A stretch of 64,000 bases of DNA from Hyphomicrobiales bacterium (GTDB taxonomy: Bacteria; Pseudomonadota; Alphaproteobacteria; Rhizobiales; Devosiaceae), in NCBI GenBank assembly GCA_900470445.1, contig UCAU01000009.1, positions 1 to 64,000 of the forward strand, written 5' to 3'. Position numbers and translations under genes: made by a program. The notes under the pieces are model-generated. The model was not told where the DNA came from and did not search any database. It saw only the letters and a list, made by a program, of their open reading frames with translations. This document shows positions 36,435-47,235 of this stretch, piece by piece; position 1 is the first letter of the stretch; each line of letters opens with the position of its first letter.

Positions 36435-38550
36435 TATTGGGAACGGCGGTGCGGATTTCGAACCGCCCCGCCGTTTCATCCCAGCGCAGCCAATGCACCC
36501 CGCCCGTCCGCAGCGCCGCCGCGTCGATATATTGCGCCACAGTACACGTCGCTGGCACCCTGATGCGGCTAATCACCAGATCATGCGTTGGGCAATCCTC
36601 GGCGAAGGCCGCCGCGCTCTTGATGACGGCGATTGAGAATTCCGGCGTTGTCGCTACGCAGGCAATGCTGTCGCAGCGCGCCTCCGCCAGCCCTTCACCA
36701 ATCGCTTCCTGGTAATGCTGGCCCCACACTTCCACGGCAAAGCTGCCCGCGCGCCCGGTCACCAGCCCCACGCCTTCGGCGCCGCGTAATGCAACGGCCT
36801 GCGTCGTGTCGGCCACCAGGATATCAGGCCGCTGATCGAGCCCCAGCAGCAGGATCAGCGGCATCGCGACCACCGGCCCCAATATCCGCCACCAATTGCC
36901 GACAAAGGCAAACCAGGCCAGCGCAGCAACGCCGATCAGGATGGCGACAGGCGTAAGCAGCGGGTTACCAGTCAGCCCTTCGCTCCAGCCGGCCACCAGC
37001 ACGCCGCCGCCGACCATGCGGTCGATTCCCCACCCCATGATGGATACAGCGGCCCCTTCGATGCCGAAGGGCATCAGCAGGACCGAGATTACGGCAAATG
37101 GCATGATGACGAGGCTAACCACCGGTAGCACCAGCACATTGCCGATGACGCCGAGCGGCGCCGTCTGCTGGAAGTGGTAGGCGGAGAAGAGCAGCGTCGC
37201 CAGACCGGCAATGAAGCTGGTCATCGCGGTCACCCAGACCGTGCTGCCCATGCGCAGCAGCCAGCCGCTCTGCCCCTTTACCGGCCGGCGCGGCAGCTCA
37301 AAATACCCGATCAACCCGACCACGGCAGCAAAAGACAGCTGGAAACTGGGCCGGAATATGCTGGCCGGATCGATCAGGATGATTGCCAATGCGGCGAACG
37401 CCACGTTGCGCATGGTCAGCGCTCGTCGCCCCGCCAGCACCGCGCCAAAAATCAGCGCCAGCATAATGGTCGAGCGCAGAGCCGGCACATTTGCCGGGCC
37501 ACCCGCCAGCATCAGATAGCCTGCCGCTGCGACCAGTCCGCCAATGGCTGCCAATTTCTTGACCGGCAGCCGCGTGCCTAAAGCCGGCACCGAGGCCAGT
37601 CCCAATCGCAACAGCCAGAACACCCCGCCCGCCACGATCGACAGGTGCAGGCCGGAAATCGAATAAATATGCGCCAGCCCCGACTCGGCCAAAATATCCC
37701 GCGTTTCGTCGCTCAGCGCACTCTGGTCGCCCATCACCATGGCCCGGCCAATCGCTGCCGTGTCGCCATCGAGCACCGCATCGATCCGCGCACCGATGCT
37801 GAAGCGCAGGCTCTCGATCATGCGACTTGCATCAAATCCGCTGGCTGGCGTGACCAGTGTAAGATCGCCAATCACCGAGCCATAGGCGCCGATGCCGGAG
37901 AAATACGAATGAAACTGCCCGTCATAGCCCCCGGGCAAAACCGGCCCCGGTACGGGCGCCAGCCGGAACCGGCCGGATATGGTGTCGCCCAGTTCCAGCG
38001 CTGGCTCGGCAGGCACCAGCAACCGCGCTTTGGTGATTGCCACCGGCCGCGTCGCTCCTATCGGCACCAGGTTCGACACGACAATCCGGCGCTCCTCCGC
38101 ATTGGCCGAGATGATTTCGTCGACCCGCGCCTCAAACTCTCCATAGGCCAGAAAGGCCAGCATTTGCGTGCCGAACAATGCGCTGTGAATCGGCAGCAGG
38201 CAGAACCCGGCCCAGAATGCGCCGAGCAACGCGACTATTGGCAAAGCCCGGAACGGCCAAGCCATGGCCATTGCCACACAGAGAGCCAAAGCGACGCCGA
38301 TTAAAGCCTGCGGCAGCGGTTCGAACGGCAATTGGGCATAAGCCGCCAGTCCAAAAATCATGGCAAAGGGCAGCAGTACAAACAGCCGCCGCGTTGCGCT
38401 GGCAGTAGATAGTCCATCGCGGAGCGAGGCCGAAACGCTGCCGCGGCCTTTAGTTAGCGGCCATACTTGCCGTTTTACCGGAACTGGATTCGGCCGGAGG
38501 CGCGCCCGCTCCGGCGCGGTTCTCGGCTCAAGTGTTTCTGCCCCCAGCAC
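36403..38550 (-). CDS. comEC: ComEC/Rec2 family competence protein
   Basis: A 715-aa membrane protein that in competent bacteria forms the DNA uptake channel. It has an N-terminal DUF4131 part with several helices and an OB-like region, then the Competence domain with [21 protein letters not shown] and many hydrophobic segments. The C-terminal beta-lactamase-like domain is present only as a degenerate stretch without an HxHxDH motif. The first residues are weakly supported, so the start may be downstream. Divergent from gltX. Confidence 0.9.
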   Translation of the reverse strand: MLGAETLEPRTAPERARLRPNPVPVKRQVWPLTKGRGSVSASLRDGLSTASATRRLFVLLPFAMIFGLAAYAQLPFEPLPQALIGVALALCVAMAMAWPFRALPIVALLGAFWAGFCLLPIHSALFGTQMLAFLAYGEFEARVDEIISANAEERRIVVSNLVPIGATRPVAITKARLLVPAEPALELGDTISGRFRLAPVPGPVLPGGYDGQFHSYFSGIGAYGSVIGDLTLVTPASGFDASRMIESLRFSIGARIDAVLDGDTAAIGRAMVMGDQSALSDETRDILAESGLAHIYSISGLHLSIVAGGVFWLLRLGLASVPALGTRLPVKKLAAIGGLVAAAGYLMLAGGPANVPALRSTIMLALIFGAVLAGRRALTMRNVAFAALAIILIDPASIFRPSFQLSFAAVVGLIGYFELPRRPVKGQSGWLLRMGSTVWVTAMTSFIAGLATLLFSAYHFQQTAPLGVIGNVLVLPVVSLVIMPFAVISVLLMPFGIEGAAVSIMGWGIDRMVGGGVLVAGWSEGLTGNPLLTPVAILIGVAALAWFAFVGNWWRILGPVVAMPLILLLGLDQRPDILVADTTQAVALRGAEGVGLVTGRAGSFAVEVWGQHYQEAIGEGLAEARCDSIACVATTPEFSIAVIKSAAAFAEDCPTHDLVISRIRVPATCTVAQYIDAAALRTGGVHWLRWDETAGRFEIRTAVPNTTRPWRVLPR

Positions 38551-38629
38551 CCGCCTAGCCCCCGCCCTTGCGCTCGTGCCCCTCTATGGTACACACGGCT
38601 CGCAAATTCGTCCAAACTTTCCGGTCGCC

Positions 38630-40048
38630 ATGTCTCAGGTTGTCACCCGCTTCGCTCCTTCGCCCACCGGCTATCTACACATTGGCGGTGCCCGCACGGC
38701 GCTGTTCAATTGGGCCTATGCCCGCAAGACCGGCGGCAAGATGCTCCTGCGCATCGAAGATACCGATCGGGAACGTTCCACCGAAGCCGCAGTCGTGGCG
38801 CTGATCGATGGCCTGACCTGGCTCGGCCTCACCTGGGAAGGCGAGCCGATCAGCCAGTTCGGCCGCGCCGCGCGCCACGCCGAAGTGGCGCATGAACTGG
38901 TGAAAATGGGCCATGCCTATTATTGCTATTGCTCGCCCGCAGAGCTCGACCAGATGCGCGAAGAGGCCCGCGCTGCCGGCAAGCCGCCGCGCTACAACGG
39001 CTATTGGCGCGACCGGGACCCCAAGGAGGCGCCGGCCGGCGTCGAGCCCGTCATCCGCATCAAGGCCCCGCTCACCGGCGAGATCGTCGTCGACGATCAC
39101 GTGCAGGGCAAAGTCGTGTTCAAGACCGAGAACCTGGATGATTTCATCATTCTGCGCTCCGATGGCACGCCCACCTACATGCATGCCGTGGTGGTCGACG
39201 ATCACGATATGGGCGTCACCCACATCATCCGTGGCGACGACCACCTGACCAATGCCGCCCGCCAGATCGTCATCTATAACGCCATGGGCTGGACCGTGCC
39301 GGAGATGTCCCACATCCCCCTGATCCATGGCCCCGATGGTGCCAAGCTCTCCAAGCGCCACGGCGCACTGGGTGTCGAGGCCTATCGCCAGATGGGCTAT
39401 CTGCCCGAGGCCTTGCGCAATTATCTCGCTCGCCTGGGCTGGAGCCATGAGGACGATGAAATTTTTTCCACCGAGCAGATGGTGGAATGGTTCAGCCTCG
39501 AAGGCCTGAACAAGGGCGCCGCGCGCTTTGACTTCGTCAAGCTCGAGAGCATCAATGGCCATTATATTCGCGAGGCCAAGCCGGAATATCTTTACGACAT
39601 CATGATTGCGACAGCCGAGGAAGTCGGCCGCCTGACGGATCTCGAGGGGCTCGTCGCCAATAAGGCCACGGCGCTGGCTGCCCTGCCCGAGCTGCAGCCG
39701 CGCGCCAAGACCATTCTCGAGCTGATCGATCTGGCCCAGTTCATCTATGCGTCACGTCCGCTTGCTATCGACGCAGCAGCATCGGCTCTGTTGACCCCCG
39801 ATGCCCGTGGCGTTCTGGCCGATATGGAAGAGACTCTGCGCGGCCTCAACGAGTGGAGCGTTCCGGCCATCGACGCGGCCATGCGCGCGCTCGCCGAAAC
39901 CAAGGGCCTCAAGCTCGGCAAACTTGCTCAGCCGCTACGTGCCGCCCTCACCGGTCGCACCGTTTCGCCCGGTATTTTCGAGGTCATGGTATTGATCGGC
40001 CGCGACGAAAGCATGGCCCGCCTGGCCGACCAGACCGCTGCTCACTAG
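38630..40048 (+). CDS. gltX: glutamyl-tRNA synthetase
   Basis: Charges tRNA-Glu. The 472-aa class I synthetase has [16 protein letters not shown] (HIGH-type motif) and KLSKRHG (KMSKS-type motif), plus [11 protein letters not shown] and [14 protein letters not shown] start at MSQVVTRF; the frame is open 90 codons upstream through the comEC start region, without family support. Many alphaproteobacteria have two gltX copies, so charging of tRNA-Gln by this one is possible. Confidence 0.96.
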   Translation: MSQVVTRFAPSPTGYLHIGGARTALFNWAYARKTGGKMLLRIEDTDRERSTEAAVVALIDGLTWLGLTWEGEPISQFGRAARHAEVAHELVKMGHAYYCYCSPAELDQMREEARAAGKPPRYNGYWRDRDPKEAPAGVEPVIRIKAPLTGEIVVDDHVQGKVVFKTENLDDFIILRSDGTPTYMHAVVVDDHDMGVTHIIRGDDHLTNAARQIVIYNAMGWTVPEMSHIPLIHGPDGAKLSKRHGALGVEAYRQMGYLPEALRNYLARLGWSHEDDEIFSTEQMVEWFSLEGLNKGAARFDFVKLESINGHYIREAKPEYLYDIMIATAEEVGRLTDLEGLVANKATALAALPELQPRAKTILELIDLAQFIYASRPLAIDAAASALLTPDARGVLADMEETLRGLNEWSVPAIDAAMRALAETKGLKLGKLAQPLRAALTGRTVSPGIFEVMVLIGRDESMARLADQTAAH

Positions 40049-40058
40049 AGCGCGAGGA

Positions 40059-40076
40059 GGGTAAGCGCTGCTTACC
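40059..40076. promoter_or_regulatory. palindrome GGTAAGC-GCT-GCTTACC upstream of gltA
   Basis: Seven-nt arms around GCT at 40060-40076, in the 148-nt gap before gltA. It is too short and lacks a T-run for a clear gltX terminator, and could be an operator or mRNA hairpin for gltA. Confidence 0.4.
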
Positions 40077-40196
40077 TATCGATTGCATCGCGGGGGCGAA
40101 AACTGATACCTCTCCCGCATGCTGCTACGCAGATTTGCCGGCCCAGCCCAACCGAAATTCCTTCCCTTCGGGCGCGCGGCCAACGAGGAGAGCTGA

Positions 40197-41486
40197 ATGA
40201 CCGATAAAGTCGCCAAACTCGTCATCGGGGACCAGACTTACGAATTTCCGGTACTGGCCGGATCCGTTGGGCCTGAAGTAATCGACATCCGATCTTTGTA
40301 CGCCAAAACCGGGCTGTTCACCTACGATCCCGGCTTCACCTCGACCGCAGCCTGTGACAGCGCGATCACCTATATCGACGGCGACAAAGGTGAATTGCTC
40401 TATCGCGGTTACCCGATCGACCAGCTCGCTGCGAAGAGCAACTACCTGGAAGTCTGCTATCTGCTGCTTTACGGCGAACTCCCCAGCAAGGCGCAGATGG
40501 CCGAGTTCGAAGAGCTGGTGACGCGCCACACCATGGTGCATGAACAGATGCACTACTTCTACCGTGGCTTCCGTCGCGACGCTCACCCGATGGCCGTCAT
40601 GACCGGCGTGGTCGGCGCCATGGCCGCGTTCTATCACGACTCGACCGACATCAACGATCCGCAGCAGCGCGAAATCGCGTCGATCCGCATGATCGCCAAA
40701 ATGCCGACGATCGCCGCCATGGCCTACAAATATTCGATCGGCCAACCCTTCGTCTATCCGCGCAATGATCTCGATTACGCGGCCAATTTCCTGCATATGT
40801 GCTTTGCCGTGCCGGCCGAGGAATACAAGGTCGATCCCCGCATCGCCCGCGCCATGGACCTGATTTTCACGCTCCATGCCGATCACGAGCAGAATGCCTC
40901 GACCTCGACCGTGCGCCTCTCCGGCTCGTCTGATGCCAATCCCTTTGCCTGTATCGCCGCCGGCGTTGCCTGCCTGTGGGGTCCGGCGCATGGCGGCGCC
41001 AACGAAGCCGCGCTCAACATGCTCAAGGAAATTGGCACCGTTGACCGCATTCCCGAATTCATTGCTCGGGCCAAGGACAAGAACGATCCGTTCCGCCTGA
41101 TGGGTTTTGGTCACCGCGTCTACAAGAACTTCGACCCGCGTGCCACGGTGATGCAGGCGACCGCCAAGGAAGTCCTCGACATTCTGGGCGTGCACAATAA
41201 CCCGACGTTGCAGGTCGCCCAGGAGCTCGAAAAGATCGCGCTCGAGGATCCCTATTTCATCGATCGCAAGCTCTATCCGAACGTCGATTTCTATTCCGGC
41301 GTCATCCTGGAGGCCATCGGCTTCCCCACCTCGATGTTCACCGTGCTGTTCGCCGTCGCGCGCACCGTCGGCTGGATTTCGCAGTGGAAGGAAATGATCG
41401 CCGACCCGCAGAAGAAAATCGGCCGCCCGCGCCAGCTCTACAATGGCTCGCCGGCTCGCGACTTCACGCCCGTCGCATCGCGCTAG
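40197..41486 (+). CDS. gltA: citrate synthase
   Basis: Condenses acetyl-CoA and oxaloacetate in the citric acid cycle. The 429-aa hexameric-type enzyme has [33 protein letters not shown], a catalytic His in [24 protein letters not shown] (second His and Arg) and a catalytic Asp in [19 protein letters not shown] site lies before the ATG. The gltX-gltA order is common in the group. A terminator follows. Confidence 0.98.
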   Translation: MTDKVAKLVIGDQTYEFPVLAGSVGPEVIDIRSLYAKTGLFTYDPGFTSTAACDSAITYIDGDKGELLYRGYPIDQLAAKSNYLEVCYLLLYGELPSKAQMAEFEELVTRHTMVHEQMHYFYRGFRRDAHPMAVMTGVVGAMAAFYHDSTDINDPQQREIASIRMIAKMPTIAAMAYKYSIGQPFVYPRNDLDYAANFLHMCFAVPAEEYKVDPRIARAMDLIFTLHADHEQNASTSTVRLSGSSDANPFACIAAGVACLWGPAHGGANEAALNMLKEIGTVDRIPEFIARAKDKNDPFRLMGFGHRVYKNFDPRATVMQATAKEVLDILGVHNNPTLQVAQELEKIALEDPYFIDRKLYPNVDFYSGVILEAIGFPTSMFTVLFAVARTVGWISQWKEMIADPQKKIGRPRQLYNGSPARDFTPVASR

Positions 41487-41504
41487 GCGTTTACCTCTAC
41501 AAGT

Positions 41505-41542
41505 CTGCGGCCCCATCCTTGTTCGAGGATGGGGCCGTTTTC
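41505..41542 (+). terminator. rho-independent terminator after gltA
   Basis: CGGCCCCATCCT (41508-41519) and AGGATGGGGCCG (41526-41537) form a 12-nt perfect stem with a 6-nt loop, followed by TTTT. It lies 21 nt after the gltA stop. Confidence 0.92.
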
Positions 41543-41570
41543 ATGAATGAGCACTATTCGCAGTTAAGCG

Positions 41571-42710
41571 TTAGCCTCGCCACCAGGCAAGGACCCGATC
41601 TGCAGGGTCCTGACGCGGGGATTCAGGTTCGCCATGTTCCATCAGGTCTGACAGCTCGCTAAAAGCAGCGATCTGGGCCTGGCGGGCTGCCTTGTCGTCG
41701 AGCAGGTTACGCACTGCCCCCGTCAACGCCGTAGCGTCCGGTTGCGACAGGACCAGTTCTGGCGCCGCCGCTCGCTTGAGCACGATATTGGGCAGGCCGA
41801 CCATCGGCCGGTTGATCTTCTCGTAGACCCGAGCCTGATGTCCGTCCATGACATAGCTGATGACCATCGGCACACCCGCCAAGGCTAGTTCCAGCGTCGC
41901 CGTGCCGGAGACGGCGAGCGCCAACGCCGCCCGCTGATACAGCGTGGCTCGCTCGGAGCGCTCGGCAATCACCGTGACCGGCACGGGCCAATCCGCCACT
42001 TCGCGGCGCAGCCGCTCGGCCAGGATCGGCAGGGTTGGGATAACAAAGCCGGTCACCGCGGGGTGATTTGCCACTTCTGCGGCGACCTGCCGGAATAGCG
42101 GCAAATGCCGCCGCAACTCGCCATCCCGGCTGCCCGGCAGCAAGACCAATGGCCCTGCATCAACCGCGTCTCGTTGCTGCAGCCGCTCACGCAAAGCCGG
42201 ATGGCCGACATAGGCCGTTGGCGGCCCGCCCAGTCGGGCCATCACTTCGGGCTCGAAGGGCAAGACAGCCAGCACCTCATTGAACAGCGGCGTGAGCTTG
42301 GCCGCGCGCCCGGGCGAACGCGCCCAGACCGAGGGCGCCACGTAGAGCAGGATCGGCCCGGTATATTTCATGGCGCGCAGCCGCCGCGCCAGCAGCGCGG
42401 AGAAATCCTGGGCGTCGAACAGCACGACGATATCGGGCTGGGTCGAGCGGATCACCCGCGCCGCCTGCTCGATCCGCCACAACAACAGCGGCAGGCGCAG
42501 CAACACATCCGTGACGCCCATGACCGACAAATTGCTCATCGGAAACAATGAGCGCAGCCCCTGCCCGATCAGCTCATCGCCGCCGACACCGGTCAGGTCG
42601 AGCGCCACTCGCTCGCGCAGGCGGCGGACCAAGTCGGCGGCAATCCTGTCGCCGGAGGGTTCGCCAGCCAGCACGAACAGCTTGAGCGGCCTGGCCATGG
42701 GCAATGTCAT
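41571..42710 (-). CDS. lpxB: lipid-A-disaccharide synthase
   Basis: Joins UDP-2,3-diacylglucosamine and lipid X to make the lipid A disaccharide at the inner membrane. The 379-aa GT19 protein starts KLFVLAGEPSGDRIAADL and has GVGG, MGVTDVLLRLP, FDAQDFSALLARRLR, YVAPSVWAR, LLPGSRDGELRRHLP and SGTATLELALAGVPMVISY. It is last in the lpxD-fabZ-lpxA-lpxB series, 21 nt after lpxA. Confidence 0.96.
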   Translation of the reverse strand: MTLPMARPLKLFVLAGEPSGDRIAADLVRRLRERVALDLTGVGGDELIGQGLRSLFPMSNLSVMGVTDVLLRLPLLLWRIEQAARVIRSTQPDIVVLFDAQDFSALLARRLRAMKYTGPILLYVAPSVWARSPGRAAKLTPLFNEVLAVLPFEPEVMARLGGPPTAYVGHPALRERLQQRDAVDAGPLVLLPGSRDGELRRHLPLFRQVAAEVANHPAVTGFVIPTLPILAERLRREVADWPVPVTVIAERSERATLYQRAALALAVSGTATLELALAGVPMVISYVMDGHQARVYEKINRPMVGLPNIVLKRAAAPELVLSQPDATALTGAVRNLLDDKAARQAQIAAFSELSDLMEHGEPESPRQDPADRVLAWWRG

Positions 42711-42731
42711 GCGGCGCTCCGCTGCTGGCGC

Positions 42732-43541
42732 CTAATCGAGCGTGGGACCGTTGCGCGGCAACAGGATCGGGCGATCCGACGCAGCGGCGATGAAGGCCAC
42801 GACGTCCTGCACCAGGGCATTGCCCTTGAACAATTCGGCCGCATCCTCGACGCGCTCGCGCAGCGTTCCTTCGCTGGCAAAGATCATGCGATAGGCCGCG
42901 CGCAGCTTGTGGATTTCTTCACGATCGAATTTACGCCGCTTGAGTCCGACGAGGTTGAGACCCGTCAGCACCGCACGGTTGCCGACCGCCATGCCATAGG
43001 GGATCACGTCGCCATCGACCATGGAATGGGCGCCGATAAAGGCGTGCGCGCCAACGCGGGTGAACTGATGCACGACGCAATTGCCGCCGAAGATGACATT
43101 GTCACCAACCTGGCAGTGCCCGGCAATGCCCACATAATTGGCCATGATGACATTGTTGCCGATGATGGCGTCATGCGCGACATGGGCGCTGGCCATGATC
43201 AGGCAGTCATTGCCGATCTTGGTCAGCATGCCGCCGCCTTCGGTGCCCGGATTGAGGGTCGCACCCTCGCGGATCGTGCAGCGCTCGCCGATCACCAGGC
43301 GCGAATTCTCGCCGTGATATTTGAGATCCTGCGGCTGCAGGCCGACCGAGGCAAACGGAAATATGCGCGAGCCAGCGCCGACCTCGGTATTGCCATCGAT
43401 GACGACATGGGACACCAGTTCCACATTGTCGTGCAGGATGACCTTATCCCCCACGATGCAATAGGGACCGATCTTGACGCCTTTGCCGATGCGCGCGTGC
43501 TGCCCGACAATTGCCGTCGGGTGAATTGCGGCATCGCTCAC
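42732..43541 (-). CDS. lpxA: UDP-N-acetylglucosamine acyltransferase
   Basis: First step of lipid A synthesis. The 269-aa left-handed beta-helix protein shows repeated hexapeptides from residue 4, the GLQPQDLKYHGE loop, HVAHDAIIGNNV (catalytic His), and the C-terminal helical domain from LVGLKRRKF. It begins at GTG 43541 overlapping the fabZ stop (GTGA). lpxB follows directly, with no lpxI in between. Confidence 0.97.
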   Translation of the reverse strand: MSDAAIHPTAIVGQHARIGKGVKIGPYCIVGDKVILHDNVELVSHVVIDGNTEVGAGSRIFPFASVGLQPQDLKYHGENSRLVIGERCTIREGATLNPGTEGGGMLTKIGNDCLIMASAHVAHDAIIGNNVIMANYVGIAGHCQVGDNVIFGGNCVVHQFTRVGAHAFIGAHSMVDGDVIPYGMAVGNRAVLTGLNLVGLKRRKFDREEIHKLRAAYRMIFASEGTLRERVEDAAELFKGNALVQDVVAFIAAASDRPILLPRNGPTLD

Positions 43542-44014
43542 GGTGTTGCCTCGATGATCATGGCAGTGATCTCCGCCTCCGCGATAACGGTGCCTTCGAC
43601 AATGGCCTTGGCTTGGTAGCGCCCGACATTACGTCGGCGCTGGATCTTGGCGATATGGAATTCGATGACGTCGCCGGGGCCTGCCGGTTTACGGAACTTG
43701 GCCTTGTCGACGCCCAGCATCAAGACGATGTTCTTCTTGCCGCCGCCAGCATCGTGCTTGATCACGATCGCGCCCGCAGTCTGCGCCATGCCCTCGATGA
43801 TCAGCACACCGGGGAAAATCGGATTTTCGGGAAAATGGCCTTGGAAGATGGGTTCGTTGAACGTGACGTTCTTGATGCCCACGGCCGTCTCATCGCCGTC
43901 GATCTTGATAATCTTGTCGATCATCAGGAACGGATAGCGGTGAGGCAGGCTCCTGAGGATTTCGGCAATGTCCATCGCCGCCAGCTCAGTACCCTCTATC
44001 GCGCTGTCGGTCAT
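43538..44014 (-). CDS. fabZ: 3-hydroxyacyl-ACP dehydratase
   Basis: Dehydrates beta-hydroxyacyl-ACP in fatty acid synthesis and competes with LpxA for the same substrate. The 158-aa hot-dog fold has His25 in [11 protein letters not shown] and Glu74 in [12 protein letters not shown]. The ATG at 44014 overlaps the lpxD stop by 4 nt; a longer open frame reaching 44263 lies within lpxD. Confidence 0.96.
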   Translation of the reverse strand: MTDSAIEGTELAAMDIAEILRSLPHRYPFLMIDKIIKIDGDETAVGIKNVTFNEPIFQGHFPENPIFPGVLIIEGMAQTAGAIVIKHDAGGGKKNIVLMLGVDKAKFRKPAGPGDVIEFHIAKIQRRRNVGRYQAKAIVEGTVIAEAEITAMIIEATP

Positions 44015-45036
44015 CCCCGCTTGTCCCCTTTTGTCAGTTTGCGCATTGTGGCGATCTCGCGCCAGAAATCTCTTATATCCTGCGCCGGAGCTCCGGCAAG
44101 TTTGGATCCGGCAGGCCAGTCCTTGGTGACGGCTGCCCGGCCGTGAATCACCGAGCCCGACCCGATCGTCAGATGGCCGGAGGTACCGGCGCCGCCGCCC
44201 ATCAGGACGCTGTCGCCAATAATAGTCGAACCCGCCAGCCCGCTCATCGCCGCGATGATGCAATTGCGGCCAATCCGGCAGTTATGACCGATCTGGACCA
44301 GATTATCGATCTTGGTGCCCTCACCGACCATGGTGTCGCCCAGCGCACCCCGATCGATGGTAGAATTGGCGCCCACTTCAACGCGGTCCTGAAGCAGGAC
44401 CCGGCCCAATTGCGGCAACTTGCGGTTGGTGATGCCGAAGTCCAGCCAGCCAAACCCTTCAGTGCCGATACGCACGCCGGACTGGATGACGACGTCATTG
44501 CCGATATGGGCACAATCGATGGTGCAATTGGCGGCGATAATGCAATTGCGGCCGATAGTGACGCCGGCCCCGATGACCGTATTGGCGCCGATGATCGTGC
44601 CGCGACCGATCTCGACTCCGGCGCCAATGACGACATTGGAGCCCAACGTCACATCGCGCTCAAAGATCGGCGCGCCAAGGTCGTCCCGGCCGGCCGAAAT
44701 GATGGAGCGCGTGTTGGATGGATAGAGCTGATCGAGAATATCGGCGAACAGGTGATGGGGCTTGTCGGTGACAATCGCCACGCTGCCGGCCGGAACGGCA
44801 TCGCGCAGTGCCGGCAAGACGATAACGGCGCCTGCCGAAGTTTTGCGGAGAGCCTCGGTATAGCTGGCGTGGGCGGCCAGCGCGAGATCGCCCGAAGCGG
44901 CAAGATCCAGCTCGGCGACACCCGATATTGCCGGGTTGGCCTGCTGGGAGGGCAGCAATTCACTGCGGCCCGCCGCAGTCAGGATCGCGCCAAGCGTGGC
45001 CGTTCCGGCGAAACGATGAAATCGGGTATCGACCAT
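44011..45036 (-). CDS. lpxD: UDP-3-O-(3-hydroxyacyl)glucosamine N-acyltransferase
   Basis: Third step of lipid A synthesis. The 341-aa protein has an N-terminal substrate-binding domain (to about residue 100) and a beta-helix with hexapeptide repeats ([20 protein letters not shown]). The catalytic His is in [12 protein letters not shown]. It starts only 18 nt after the T-run of the bamA terminator and lacks a strong ribosome-binding site. Confidence 0.96.
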   Translation of the reverse strand: MVDTRFHRFAGTATLGAILTAAGRSELLPSQQANPAISGVAELDLAASGDLALAAHASYTEALRKTSAGAVIVLPALRDAVPAGSVAIVTDKPHHLFADILDQLYPSNTRSIISAGRDDLGAPIFERDVTLGSNVVIGAGVEIGRGTIIGANTVIGAGVTIGRNCIIAANCTIDCAHIGNDVVIQSGVRIGTEGFGWLDFGITNRKLPQLGRVLLQDRVEVGANSTIDRGALGDTMVGEGTKIDNLVQIGHNCRIGRNCIIAAMSGLAGSTIIGDSVLMGGGAGTSGHLTIGSGSVIHGRAAVTKDWPAGSKLAGAPAQDIRDFWREIATMRKLTKGDKRG

Positions 45037-45045
45037 GATGTCACT

Positions 45046-45086
45046 TAAAAAGATTGAGCCGCGGCGCTACCGCCCCGCGGCTCAAC
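45046..45086 (-). terminator. terminator or attenuator between bamA and lpxD
   Basis: On the minus strand TTGAGCCGCGG (45085-45075) and CCGCGGCTCAA (45064-45054) form an 11-nt stem with a 10-nt loop, followed by TCTTTTT. It lies 23 nt after the bamA stop and 18 nt before lpxD, leaving no room for a separate promoter after it. Confidence 0.85.
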
Positions 45087-45108
45087 AACTGAGTCACTGC
45101 ACTTTAGC

Positions 45109-47235
45109 CTACAGCAGAGTCTGCAGGGTCAGCTGGAACAGCTGGGTGCGGTCGTCGGTCGACTTGTTCAGCACGTGGGCGAAGTCGCCACGCAGCGGGC
45201 CGAACGGCGAGTCCCAGATCAGCGAGGCGCCGATCGAAGTCCGCCACGGCGAGTCAATGCTCTCCGGATCAACCGCATTGCCATTCGTATTCGGCAGGCT
45301 GCCATCATCGATCCAGGCAGCATCAGCCCAGATTGCACCCGACAGACCATAGGTCTCCGGCAGAACCGGGATCGGGAACTGGATTTCAGCAGACAGGCCA
45401 GCATACATGGTGGCGCCCAGATATTGGTCACCCACGATGCGCGGACCCAGGCCACGGCTTTCAAAGCCACGGATCAGTTGCGAACCAGGCAGGAAAGCTT
45501 CGACGACATTGACGCCATTGTCGCTGAAGTCGTTGATCACGCCAGCCTGGCCCCTGACGCTGGCAACGATGCCGCTGTCGTCAAGCAGAGGCACGAAGTA
45601 GCGGGCACGAGCTTCGCTCTTGAGCAGGTTGTGATCCCAGCCGATATATTGCTGAGTAAAGGTCGCATAGAGACCGCTCGTCGGCTTCTTGGTGTCATCC
45701 AGGCCATTCCAGGTCAGCGTATAGCCAACGAATGCCTTGTAGAACTCATCGCCATCATTGAGCAGCAGCGACTTGTAGGTGCCGTCCGTATCGGAGATCA
45801 GCTTGCGCTCGGCACCAGCGAACACCGTCGCCGACAGGTCGCCCATGATCGGCATGCTGGCACGCAGCTGGCCGCCGGTCGCCTGGACGCCATAATAGTT
45901 GCGCGAGGATTCGTCGGTGATGCGGTGATATGCATCGACGCCAGCGGCAACCTTGAGGCCCATGAAGCGGGGTTCGGTGAACGAGAAGTCGAAGGTACGA
46001 CCCGATTCCGACGCGCCGATTGCAGCGCGCAGATACTGGCCACGACCCAGGAAGTTGCGTTCTGTCAGCGAGATTTCGCCCAGAATGCCTTCCGAAGTTG
46101 AGTAACCGGCCGTCGCGCCATATTCACCCGTCGACTGCTCGGTCACGGCGATGTTCAGCACGACCTTGTCGGCGGCGGAGCCAGGAGCGGTCGACAGCTG
46201 CACGGCGGAGAAGAAGCCGAGTGCTTCGATATTCTTGCGGCCACGGATCACCATGGAACGGTTGAAGGGGTCGCCTTCACCGAATTCCAGTTCGCGACGG
46301 ATCACGAAGTCACGGGTCTTGGTGTTGCCGGTGATGTTGATGCGCTCGACATAGATGCGAGCACCCTCATCCACCAGATAGGTGACATTGAAGCGGCCAT
46401 TGGTGACATCGCGATCGAGACGGGCACGGACGTCGGCAAAGGCATAGCCCTGCGAGGTGGCCTCGTAGGACATGTCCTCGATGGTCTTCTGCAGGTCGGT
46501 AACCGAGTAGCCGCCACCCTCACGGGTATCGACCGAACCGGTCAGCGCATTGGTGTTGAGGCCGTCGATGCTGGTCTCGATACCGACATTGCCGAAGGTG
46601 TACTTCTGGCCTTCATTGATGGTGAAGTTGATGAAGTAGGCATTGCGCGAGGCATCGAACTCACCGACCGAAGTCACCTGCGTGTCGGGATAGCCGCGAT
46701 TGGCGTAATAGAGGCGGATGCGCTCACGGTCGACGGCGAGCTTCTGCTCGTCATAGCTGTCATCCTTGAAAAGCCAGCTCAGGAAGCCGGTTTCCTTGGT
46801 GAGCATCGCGCCCTTGAGATTACCCGAATTGAACGCATTGTTCCCGGTGAAATTGATTGCCGCGATGCCGGCGCGATCGCCTTCATTGACCACGAAGGTC
46901 ACGCGGACACGGCCATCCGGAATAACTTCGGTGCGCGCCGTAACGGACACGCCGCGGAAGCCATCGCGATCATAGGCCTGACGGATGCTTTCAGTATCGG
47001 CTGCGAGGCGCTGCTGGGAGAAGATGCCCGAGGTGGACATGTCCACCATGGTGAGCAGCTGCTTGTCGGAGAAACGACGGTTTCCCTCGAACAATACCGA
47101 GCCAACAAGCTGTTGTTGCTGGGCGTGAGCAGAGACAACGCCAAGAAGCGGAACACCAGAACCTGCCAGCGGGGCAGCGCCCAGGATTGCCAGCGCCAAG
47201 AAAGCGCCGCGCATCAGCTTGGTGGGGTGGATCAT
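45109..47235 (-). CDS. bamA: outer membrane protein assembly factor BamA
   Basis: Inserts beta-barrel proteins in the outer membrane. The 708-aa protein has a signal peptide (about residues 1-38, cut after AHA). Five POTRA domains follow (VEGN-type starts such as VLFEGNRRFSDKQL and ITGNTKTRDFVIRRE), then a 16-strand barrel with the IRGFESRGLGPR motif (RGF of the barrel lumen loop). The last residue is Leu (TLQTLL), not the usual Phe. Start at MIHPTKLMRG; the longer frame to 47304 has no signal-peptide logic. Downstream of rseP, as in related genomes. Confidence 0.96.
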   Translation of the reverse strand: MIHPTKLMRGAFLALAILGAAPLAGSGVPLLGVVSAHAQQQQLVGSVLFEGNRRFSDKQLLTMVDMSTSGIFSQQRLAADTESIRQAYDRDGFRGVSVTARTEVIPDGRVRVTFVVNEGDRAGIAAINFTGNNAFNSGNLKGAMLTKETGFLSWLFKDDSYDEQKLAVDRERIRLYYANRGYPDTQVTSVGEFDASRNAYFINFTINEGQKYTFGNVGIETSIDGLNTNALTGSVDTREGGGYSVTDLQKTIEDMSYEATSQGYAFADVRARLDRDVTNGRFNVTYLVDEGARIYVERINITGNTKTRDFVIRRELEFGEGDPFNRSMVIRGRKNIEALGFFSAVQLSTAPGSAADKVVLNIAVTEQSTGEYGATAGYSTSEGILGEISLTERNFLGRGQYLRAAIGASESGRTFDFSFTEPRFMGLKVAAGVDAYHRITDESSRNYYGVQATGGQLRASMPIMGDLSATVFAGAERKLISDTDGTYKSLLLNDGDEFYKAFVGYTLTWNGLDDTKKPTSGLYATFTQQYIGWDHNLLKSEARARYFVPLLDDSGIVASVRGQAGVINDFSDNGVNVVEAFLPGSQLIRGFESRGLGPRIVGDQYLGATMYAGLSAEIQFPIPVLPETYGLSGAIWADAAWIDDGSLPNTNGNAVDPESIDSPWRTSIGASLIWDSPFGPLRGDFAHVLNKSTDDRTQLFQLTLQTLL

